10,852 bases of DNA from Treponema sp. (GTDB taxonomy: Bacteria > Spirochaetota > Spirochaetia > Treponematales > Breznakiellaceae): positions 1-10,852 of the forward strand of contig JAIRRU010000037.1 of NCBI GenBank assembly GCA_031255815.1, given 5' to 3'. A model generated the notes under the pieces. It saw only the letters and a list, made by a program, of their open reading frames with translations. It did not search any database and was not told where the DNA came from. A program made the translations under genes and the position numbers. Below, in pieces: positions 1-5,271 of the stretch (its first letter is position 1; each line of letters opens with the position of its first letter).

Positions 1-333
1 GAGGCTATCGAACCTTCAATCGTCTCCGCCGCGGGGGGCTTCCAGATCGGAAGCTGGGGAAGCAAGCTGGGCGCGGTTTTTGTCGACGCCAATATTTCTG
101 CGGATCTGGGCCTGAGCAATGTAAAAGGCCCCTACGGTGAAGGAAAATTCCAGCGTATCGCCCTGGGTTTTTCGGTCGGTTACAAATTCGGCTTTTACAA
201 CCGGAAAGCTAATGCCGCAAGCGCCGCGCTGCCGGTAAGCGCCGGGCTCCCCGGCGAATACGGTGAGGGATACGAGGACGGCGAGGATACGCCGGCGTTG
301 ACGGAAGAAGAAGAAGAAGTTGGCGGCCAGTAA
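1..333 (+). CDS. C-terminal part of a probable outer-membrane beta-barrel protein (5' end outside window)
   Basis: Frame 1 is open from the first base to TAA at 331-333, giving 110 residues with the start off the left edge. The visible part has alternating polar/hydrophobic segments with aromatic residues, for example ALGFSVGYKFGFYNRK at about residues 55-70. This is typical of the last strands of an outer-membrane beta-barrel, where the final strand ends in Phe or Tyr. After it comes a tail of about 40 residues, first Ala/Pro/Gly-rich and then strongly acidic, ending EEEEEVGGQ. A tail beyond the last strand is unusual, since the C-terminal aromatic normally acts as the BAM recognition signal. 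Barrel membership is inferred from pattern alone; a periplasmic beta-rich protein is possible. That it is a real coding region is fairly safe, because codon use matches the neighbours and the frame is uninterrupted. Confidence 0.7.
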   Translation, partial: EAIEPSIVSAAGGFQIGSWGSKLGAVFVDANISADLGLSNVKGPYGEGKFQRIALGFSVGYKFGFYNRKANAASAALPVSAGLPGEYGEGYEDGEDTPALTEEEEEVGGQ

Positions 334-342
334 TAATCCGTG

Positions 343-363
343 CCTGCCCGCAGGGCCGCCTGC
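343..363 (+). other. Short alternative hairpins after the first gene; weak terminator candidate
   Basis: Just past the TAA at 331-333, GCAGG (350-354) can pair with CCTGC on either side: with 343-347 across a 2-nt gap, or with 359-363 across a GCCG loop. The second form is followed by TCTGCAATTTT, a poor uridine run. This could be a weak terminator for the barrel gene or simple GC-rich chance pairing. No other signal is visible in the 48-base gap. Confidence 0.2.
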
Positions 364-381
364 TCTGCAATTTTACCGGGC

Positions 382-1188
382 ATGACAAAGATCTATTATT
401 TTTCCGGTACCGGAAACACCCTCTGGTCCGCCAAAAAAATCGCCAAGTACCTTGAAGAAAACCCCGATCCTTCCGCCGCCGGCCGGCCCGGGGCGGAACT
501 GTTCAATATCGGCAGGCTTATGCGGCAAGCCCCCGTGCCCATCGAAGCGGAGCGGGTTATTTTTATGTTTCCCTCTTACGCGTATCAGACGCCGCTCATG
601 GTGCGCCGTTTTCTTATCCGATCCGAAATCCGTTCCCCCTACATTGCCGCGCTGGTTACCTACGGCAGCGATCCCGGCGGAACCCTGGCGGAACTGGGCC
701 GGATCCTGAAACGGAAGAAGCTGCCCCTCTCGTTTTCGGGCCGTATTCCCAGTGTGGAAAACTACATTCCCATCTTCGGCTCTCCCCGGGAAGCCGCGAA
801 GAAGAAGCGGCTCCTCCTGCAGGACCGCGCAACCCGGGAGGCTGCCTGGGCGATACTGGCGGGAAAAACGAATTCTCCCTGGAAGATACGGCCCTTTTCA
901 ATTTTCGTATCTTCCCTGTTCAGGCTGGGGCTGAGAAAAAACGTATTTGTGAAGGGCTTTAAGCTCGGCGCCGACTGCAACGGTTGCGGGCTTTGCGAAA
1001 AGATCTGTCCCGGCAGGGCGATTGTCATGGAAAAGGGAAAGCCAATTTTTTCTGCCGGCTGCGAGCAATGCCAGGCCTGCCTTAACTGGTGCCCCCGGCG
1101 GAGCATCGGCTTTCTGCGGCTCAGGCGCGATACCGAACGCTACCGCCACCCCGGAATAAAACTTGAGGATCTCTTGCCGGGCTCATAG
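382..1188 (+). CDS. EFR1-family flavodoxin/ferredoxin fusion protein
   Basis: This is a 268-residue cytoplasmic electron-transfer protein. The N-terminus starts with the flavodoxin FMN-phosphate loop (MTKIYYFSGTGNT, loop at residues 8-13), followed by a flavodoxin-like alpha/beta fold to about residue 125. The C-terminal part carries two 4Fe-4S ferredoxin motifs: C199-x2-C202-x2-C205-x3-C209-P and C227-x2-C230-x2-C233-x3-C237-P. This order and length fit the EFR1 (flavodoxin plus 2[4Fe-4S]) group common in anaerobes, whose physiological partner is generally unknown. I chose ATG 382 because the family begins at this MTKIYYFSGTGN-type sequence. An in-frame GTG at 340 would add 14 residues with no similarity, and neither start has a good Shine-Dalgarno. 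The stop overlaps the stop of the convergent permease gene by 6 nt. A role in supplying low-potential electrons in an anaerobe is inferred. Confidence 0.9.
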   Translation: MTKIYYFSGTGNTLWSAKKIAKYLEENPDPSAAGRPGAELFNIGRLMRQAPVPIEAERVIFMFPSYAYQTPLMVRRFLIRSEIRSPYIAALVTYGSDPGGTLAELGRILKRKKLPLSFSGRIPSVENYIPIFGSPREAAKKKRLLLQDRATREAAWAILAGKTNSPWKIRPFSIFVSSLFRLGLRKNVFVKGFKLGADCNGCGLCEKICPGRAIVMEKGKPIFSAGCEQCQACLNWCPRRSIGFLRLRRDTERYRHPGIKLEDLLPGS

Positions 1189-1989
1189 AGGATCCAGCGC
1201 GTCCCGGAGGCCGTCCCCCAGGAGGTTAAGGCCAAGCACGGTGAAGGCGCTAAGCAGCCCGGGGAAGACGAGCATCCAGCCGGCGCTGTAGATAACCGTG
1301 GAAGCTTCGTTCAGGATGCTCCCCCAGCTGGGCAGGGGGGCGGGAACCCCCGCGCCAAGGAAACTCAGGGCGGCCTCGCTCATGAGGGCCTGGGCAAAGA
1401 GGAAGGTCGTCTGCACGGCCAGGGGGGAGGCTATGTTGGGGGCGATATGGCGGAAGAGTATCCTGCCCTTCCCCGCCCCGATGCTTTTTGCCGCCTCCAC
1501 GTAGGGCTGTTCCCGGGCGGAGAGTACCGCCGATCGGGTCAGCCGGGCCATATTGGGCGCGGAGGAAAAAGACAGGCAGAGGATAAGGTTTTTCACATCC
1601 GCCCCCAGCAGGCTCATCATGGCTATGGCCAGGAGCAGGGAAGGTATGGCCCGGACGCCGTCGCAGAAGCGCATGGTAAGCTGGTCGGCTACCCGGCTGG
1701 TTCCGGCCCAGAGCCCCGCCGCCAGGCCCAGGAAAGCGGAGAGAACCCCTACCGAAAAACCCAGCCCCAGGGATACGCGCCCCCCATAGGCAAGGCGGGC
1801 AAAAAGATCCCGGCCCAGGGTATCGGTTCCGCACCAGTGAAGGGAGGAAGGGGGTTTAAGCCGATCCGCCACATGGACGGTAAAAGGGGAAAAGCCCGCC
1901 GCCAGGGGGCCGAAAAGGGAAAACAGCAGAACCGCGGATACCATAAGGAGGCCCCCGGTCAAACGCGGGTTTTTCAGGAAGAACTTCAC
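1183..1989 (-). CDS. ABC peptide-type importer permease, DppC/OppC family
   Basis: This 268-residue inner-membrane permease is the second of two transmembrane subunits of a peptide/nickel-type (family 5 binding protein) importer. Diagnostic features are the N-terminal membrane segment (about residues 12-32), the GTDTLGRDLFARLAYGGR block typical of DppC/OppC (about 54-71), several further membrane helices, and the EAA cytoplasmic loop that docks to the ATPase (EAAKSIGAGKGRILFRHIAPN, begins at about 165). An ALSFLGAGVPAPLPSWG block lies near residues 207-223. The length is typical or slightly short. It starts with GTG at 1989, preceded on the minus strand by a GGGGGA-type ribosome site, and overlaps the upstream permease stop by GTGA, so translation is probably coupled. 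No ATPase gene follows: the operon ends here against the convergent EFR1 gene. Confidence 0.93.
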   Translation of the reverse strand: MKFFLKNPRLTGGLLMVSAVLLFSLFGPLAAGFSPFTVHVADRLKPPSSLHWCGTDTLGRDLFARLAYGGRVSLGLGFSVGVLSAFLGLAAGLWAGTSRVADQLTMRFCDGVRAIPSLLLAIAMMSLLGADVKNLILCLSFSSAPNMARLTRSAVLSAREQPYVEAAKSIGAGKGRILFRHIAPNIASPLAVQTTFLFAQALMSEAALSFLGAGVPAPLPSWGSILNEASTVIYSAGWMLVFPGLLSAFTVLGLNLLGDGLRDALDPL

Positions 1990-2939
1990 AGTTCCCCCGA
2001 AAGGCGGAGCCGGGGATCAATCAGGCTAAGCAGGAGATCCGCCGCCAGGCTCAGCCCCGTGTTCGCCAGGGCGGCAAGGAGGACGATCGCCTGGAGGGTC
2101 TCCAGATCCCGGCGGCCCACGGAGGCGGCGGCCAGGGAGCCGATGCCGGGTATGCCGAAGAGAAATTCTATTACCGCGGCCCCGGCAAGGAGGCCCGCGA
2201 AGTTCTGGGCCAGCACCGCGACGAGCGGGGGCAGGGCGTTCGGCAGGGCGTGGCGCAGGAGGAGGCGGAATTCCCCCAGCCCCTTGGCCCGGGCGGTTCT
2301 GATGTAATCCCTGCCCAGCGTGTCCAGCAGGGCGGAACGGGTCATCCGCATCAGGAGGGCGGCGTACATGAAACCCAGGGACAGAGCCGGAAGGGTAAGG
2401 GAACGGATATGGGGAAGGAATCCGGCGGACAGGGGGCGGTAACCGGAAACGGGGAACCAGCGCAGCTGCAGCCCGAAGAGGATCATGAGGAAAAGCCCCA
2501 GGATGAAACCCGGAACCGAGATCCCCAGCAGGGCCAGAACGCTTAGAGCCCGATCGGCGGCCTTCCCCTTTTTGCGGGCGGCGGCGATCCCCAGGGGCAG
2601 GGCGATAAGGACGGAAACAGCGAGGGAATAGACGGCGAGAGCCGCGGTGGGGCCGAGGCGGCCGGAGATAAGCTTCCGCACCTCAAGGCCGTTAAGGGCG
2701 GAAAAACCCAGATCCCCCCGGAGCACCCGGAAAAGCCAGCGGAAATAGCGGTAAAAAGGCGATCCGTTAAGACCCATCCGCTCCCGCAGCGCGGCCAGGT
2801 CTTCCGGGGAAGCCCCCTCCCCCAGGATAACCGCCGCCGCGTCTCCGGGAACAAGATACCCAAGGGCAAACACCACAAGCGATACGGTAAACAGTACCGG
2901 CAAAAGCTGCGCGATCCGGCCCGCCATATATCTTCCCAT
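1986..2939 (-). CDS. ABC peptide-type importer permease, DppB/OppB family
   Basis: This 317-residue inner-membrane permease is the first transmembrane subunit of the importer. The N-terminus (MGRYMAGRIAQLLPVLFTVS) and the following membrane helix, with FALGYLVPGDAA, match the standard DppB/OppB opening. The 'LRERMGLNGSPFYRYFRWL' region (about residues 51-69) is the usual periplasmic segment of this family, and the EAA docking loop ARAKGLGEFRLLLRHALPN lies at about 216-234. The C-terminus ends ADLLLSLIDPRLRL, as expected. ATG 2939 follows the binding-protein stop by only 6 bases and has a weak ribosome site, which suggests coupling to the upstream gene. The exact substrate cannot be read from the permease. 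Confidence 0.94.
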   Translation of the reverse strand: MGRYMAGRIAQLLPVLFTVSLVVFALGYLVPGDAAAVILGEGASPEDLAALRERMGLNGSPFYRYFRWLFRVLRGDLGFSALNGLEVRKLISGRLGPTAALAVYSLAVSVLIALPLGIAAARKKGKAADRALSVLALLGISVPGFILGLFLMILFGLQLRWFPVSGYRPLSAGFLPHIRSLTLPALSLGFMYAALLMRMTRSALLDTLGRDYIRTARAKGLGEFRLLLRHALPNALPPLVAVLAQNFAGLLAGAAVIEFLFGIPGIGSLAAASVGRRDLETLQAIVLLAALANTGLSLAADLLLSLIDPRLRLSGEL

Positions 2940-2945
2940 GGGGCT

Positions 2946-4505
2946 TTAGTTTTCCTGTTTTTTTAAAACCGCGTTCCAGAAGTAAAGACCGTTCCAGGCG
3001 CTTAGATTTTCCACCCTTTCGTCCCAGGCGTGGGTTTGCGAAAAATGCCCCACGTTGATCACCGGCAGGCACTCCCAGGAATAGCCCTGGAGTTTCTCCC
3101 AGGCCCGCCGGGCCTCCTCCCGGCTTTCGGCGGTGTTAAATTCCTCCAGAAGGGCGGCCAGTTTTTCGTCCTCCGTCCAGCCGGGGAAAGAAGGGCTAAA
3201 GAACAGTTTTAGTGAGGGAAGGGGAACGCTGTAAAAACTGGATGTGTAGATATCGTAACGATCCGGATCCGTCCGGTACTGCAGCAGTGTCGCCCAATCC
3301 ACCACGGTCATCTCCGCCTTGATCCCCGCCGCCTCAAGCTGCTGCATGAACACCAGCACCCCCCTGTCGGTGGTTCCCGGGGTGGAGGTAAGGATCCGCA
3401 GGGTTTCTCCCCGGTAGGCGGACAGGCGCAGCAATTCTGCCGCCAGTTCAGGATCCTTCAGGTTGTAGTATTCCTGCCCCGCCGGGGATCTCCAGTAGGG
3501 CTGGGTATCCTCCATGTAGCTGGAATTTACCGCCCACTGATCCCCGAAGACAGCCCCCAGGATATCTTCCGCCCCGCAGGCGGCGTTTACCGCACGGCGG
3601 AAGTACAGATCCGCCCCCGGGCCCCGCTTTTTGTTGAAGATGAAGGTAAGGCTCCCCGCCTCGTAGGTAAGCGACCGGGTATTTTCAAGCCGGGCCAGGC
3701 GGGGAAGGTCGTCGTTATCCACATGGTAGTCCACCTGGAATCTTCCCGTCTCAAGCCCGGCCATCCGGGCCGCCGCGTGGGGAACCGTATGGTAGTAAAC
3801 CTGTTCCACCCCGGGAGCCTTGTGACCCGCCCAGCCGTCAACCCCCCGGGCGGGATCCCCGTAGGGGGTGTAGGCGTCAAATTTTTCCAGCAGGATGTAC
3901 TCCCCCGGCTCCCAGCGGGAAAAACGGAAGGGGCCGGTTCCGATGTAGCGCTTCATGAAACCCCGGCTGTCCTCCTCGGCGCAGATTTCGGCGGGCACTA
4001 TCACCGCGGGCTGGGGGGCTCCGGCCATCACCTCGGGAAAGGTGACCGCCGGATTTTCAAAACGAATCTCCACCTCGTAATCCCCGGCAGGGGTAAAGCG
4101 GGAAGCCCCGGCAATTTCCCTGGCCGCGGCGTAGGAATCTATCCAGCGGTTCATGGAGGCGGTCACGTCCGCGGCGTCCATAAGCGAGCCGTCGTGAAAT
4201 TTGACCCCCCGTCTAAGGCGGAAACTGAACACCCGGCCGCCTTCCGAAACCTCCCAGGCCTCCGCCAGCTCCGGCTCCGCTTCGGATCGGGAATTCAGGG
4301 TAAGGAGCTTTTCCCAAATTTGGCCCGAACCTATCTGGCGGGCGATAAGGGTGCTGGTCTTGTGAAGATCCAGGGAGGGAGCCTCCTGCATCACCGCCAC
4401 GTGAAGAGCCTCCCCCTCGTTTACGGGAAGGCCGGCCTCCTTCCCGCAGGAGGAAAAAAGCGCCGCCAGGAGAAGCCGGAGGCAAAGTTTTTTGCGTAAG
4501 GCCAT
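2946..4505 (-). CDS. Peptide-type ABC importer substrate-binding lipoprotein (SBP family 5)
   Basis: This 519-residue solute-binding lipoprotein probably captures oligopeptides or a related ligand in the periplasm and delivers it to the two permeases encoded next. The N-terminus MALRKKLCLRLLLAALFSSC is a short lipoprotein signal with the lipidated Cys at residue 20. Phe at -3 and Ser at -1 make a relaxed, spirochaete-style lipobox. Family 5 hallmarks follow: LAEAWEVSEGGRVFSFRLR leading into RRGVKFHDGS (about residues 80-107), then ADVTASMNRW, with GTGPFRFSRWEPGEY further on. The length is normal for the family. I chose ATG 4505; a TTG at 4517 would add MDYR ahead of the signal and is less likely. 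It is first of three tightly spaced genes. The 83 bases upstream separate it from the FtsB-like gene on the same strand, so joint transcription is possible. Ligand specificity cannot be assigned. Confidence 0.93.
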   Translation of the reverse strand: MALRKKLCLRLLLAALFSSCGKEAGLPVNEGEALHVAVMQEAPSLDLHKTSTLIARQIGSGQIWEKLLTLNSRSEAEPELAEAWEVSEGGRVFSFRLRRGVKFHDGSLMDAADVTASMNRWIDSYAAAREIAGASRFTPAGDYEVEIRFENPAVTFPEVMAGAPQPAVIVPAEICAEEDSRGFMKRYIGTGPFRFSRWEPGEYILLEKFDAYTPYGDPARGVDGWAGHKAPGVEQVYYHTVPHAAARMAGLETGRFQVDYHVDNDDLPRLARLENTRSLTYEAGSLTFIFNKKRGPGADLYFRRAVNAACGAEDILGAVFGDQWAVNSSYMEDTQPYWRSPAGQEYYNLKDPELAAELLRLSAYRGETLRILTSTPGTTDRGVLVFMQQLEAAGIKAEMTVVDWATLLQYRTDPDRYDIYTSSFYSVPLPSLKLFFSPSFPGWTEDEKLAALLEEFNTAESREEARRAWEKLQGYSWECLPVINVGHFSQTHAWDERVENLSAWNGLYFWNAVLKKQEN

Positions 4506-4588
4506 ACGGTAATCCAACCTAAAAGCTGTTTCCGGATCTCAGGCAAAGGGAAACGGGGTTTCCGCGCCAAGCGGGTTTTGAAACAAGT

Positions 4589-5038
4589 TCAATTTATCAT
4601 CTTTTCGGTCTTGTATTCCAGGAGATCCGATACCAGAAAGGCGGCGCAGACGGCAAAACCAGCGAAAATCGATATGAGCCGGATGATCCGATCCTGCATA
4701 AAGACAGGTTTCGCGGCAATTACCACATCCCCCGGGAAGGTATGGGGCTTCCGGTTTCCCGTAAAGCCCACGATACGGACAAATTTCTCGGTTTTCTCGC
4801 CGAAGCCCAGTTCCCGGGCATAAACCGCAATGGTATCCCGATCGTAGAGCAGGGCGTTTTTGGCGTTTTCCAGTTCCTCATTGATAAGCCCAAGCTTCTC
4901 CAGGTTCCGCTCCTGTTTCTCTTTCTCTGCCAGCAGTTCCCCGTAAGCCGGCAAACCCATGGATCCCGCGCAAAGAGACACAAGGGCGTAGACCGCCACC
5001 GCTGTCCAAAGGGCCAGGAGATACTTGCTCGCTCTCAT
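4589..5038 (-). CDS. FtsB/DivIC-like (septum formation initiator) protein with an extra C-terminal membrane segment
   Basis: This is a 149-residue protein. A hydrophobic helix spans about residues 6-27, and a predicted coiled coil follows (about 34-62, with regular Leu and Glu/Lys spacing). Next comes a YDRDTIAVYARELGFGEKTEKFVRIV segment (about 65-90). This layout and the 'R..ELGFG..TE' turn recall the FtsB/DivIC family, small bitopic proteins linking the division complex. A second hydrophobic segment (about 118-140) is not part of the usual family plan. ATG 5038 has only a weak GAG ribosome site (TTGAGATA). It is transcribed divergently from the acidic-protein operon, with a 233-base shared control region, and lies upstream of the transporter on the same strand. 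The family call rests on architecture and one short motif, so it is tentative; it could be an unrelated coiled-coil membrane protein. Confidence 0.6.
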   Translation of the reverse strand: MRASKYLLALWTAVAVYALVSLCAGSMGLPAYGELLAEKEKQERNLEKLGLINEELENAKNALLYDRDTIAVYARELGFGEKTEKFVRIVGFTGNRKPHTFPGDVVIAAKPVFMQDRIIRLISIFAGFAVCAAFLVSDLLEYKTEKMIN

Positions 5039-5085
5039 TATCTCAATTTACGGCCCTTTGGCCCCGGTTCTTGAGTATCGGGCCC

Positions 5086-5108
5086 GCGAAAGCGCTCCGT
5101 GAAAGCGC
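5086..5108 (+). repeat. Imperfect 10-bp direct repeat just upstream of the -35 box
   Basis: GCGAAAGCGC (5086-5095) is repeated as GTGAAAGCGC (5099-5108), 13 bases start to start, with one mismatch. The second copy ends four bases before the TTGACA at 5113. Location and spacing suit a regulator binding site upstream of the promoter, but the repeat is short and no regulator is identified. Confidence 0.35.
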
Positions 5109-5112
5109 CGCA

Positions 5113-5142
5113 TTGACAAACCAAAAAACACCGGGCTAAGAT
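5113..5142 (+). promoter_or_regulatory. Sigma-70-type promoter for the acidic-protein/Maf operon
   Basis: A perfect -35 TTGACA (5113-5118) is followed by an 18-base spacer and TAAGAT (5137-5142), four of six matches to the -10 consensus with the key T1, A2 and T6 kept. Transcription would start near 5149 and give a leader of about 120 nt before ATG 5272. It is the best vegetative promoter I can see in the divergent region. Confidence 0.6.
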
Positions 5143-5164
5143 CCCATAAAATGTTCCAGGTTAC

Positions 5165-5192
5165 TACACAGATTCCGCAATTTGGCCGATAA
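5165..5192 (+). promoter_or_regulatory. Possible sigma-28 (FliA-type) flagellar promoter
   Basis: GCCGATAA at 5185-5192 is identical to the enterobacterial FliA -10 consensus. The expected upstream TAAA is only partly matched: TACA at 5165-5168, with a 16-base spacer where 15 is usual. The start would lie near 5199, about 73 nt before the acidic-protein gene. The octamer is inside a small palindrome (CCGAT-A-ATCGG, 5186-5196), so a repressor site is an alternative reading. The weak -35 limits confidence. Confidence 0.35.
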
Positions 5193-5240
5193 TCGGTTAT
5201 ATCCGGAGTAGCATCCCAAGATTTGTCATTTTGGGCCAAA
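5181..5240 (+). repeat. Nested inverted repeats in the 5' leader
   Basis: TTTGGCC (5181-5187) is matched by its exact reverse complement GGCCAAA (5234-5240). Inside lie CCCAA (5215-5219) with TTGGG (5231-5235), and the CCGAT/ATCGG palindrome (5186-5196). The outer and inner pairings share bases, so they would compete if the region is transcribed from the 5113-5142 promoter. No known riboswitch class is recognised. Confidence 0.3.
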
Positions 5241-5257
5241 CTTCCGATTTGACGCGC

Positions 5258-5265
5258 GAGGGGAG
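5258..5265 (+). promoter_or_regulatory. Strong Shine-Dalgarno of the acidic-protein gene
   Basis: GAGGGGAG lies six bases before ATG 5272. It is the strongest ribosome site in the window and fixes the start of this gene; the downstream genes rely on overlap and coupling. Confidence 0.8.
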
Positions 5266-5271
5266 TAGCTA

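Noticed and set aside
340..381. GTG 340 as the start of the EFR1 gene
   Set aside because: The 14 extra residues have no family similarity, and the usual N-terminus begins at ATG 382.
1447..2307. Plus-strand open frame (286 codons) opposite the two permease genes
   Set aside because: The minus strand carries clear permease motifs; the plus frame is Arg/Gly/Pro-rich with no domain.
3723..4499. Plus-strand open frame (258 codons) opposite the binding-protein gene
   Set aside because: It is the complement of a conserved family 5 binding protein and shows no family features of its own.
4506..4517. TTG 4517 as the start of the binding protein
   Set aside because: It adds four residues before a complete lipoprotein signal, has no suitably spaced ribosome site, and ATG 4505 is available.
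4549..4563. GGAAAC-GGG-GTTTCC hairpin between the FtsB-like and binding-protein genes
   Set aside because: It has only a 6-bp stem and 3-base loop with no uridine run; it is too weak to call a terminator, and I found no clear promoter in this 83-base gap.
4578..4592. TTGAA-ACAAG-TTCAA inverted repeat over the FtsB-like gene's stop
   Set aside because: Five-base arms are common by chance, and no associated promoter or regulator is visible.
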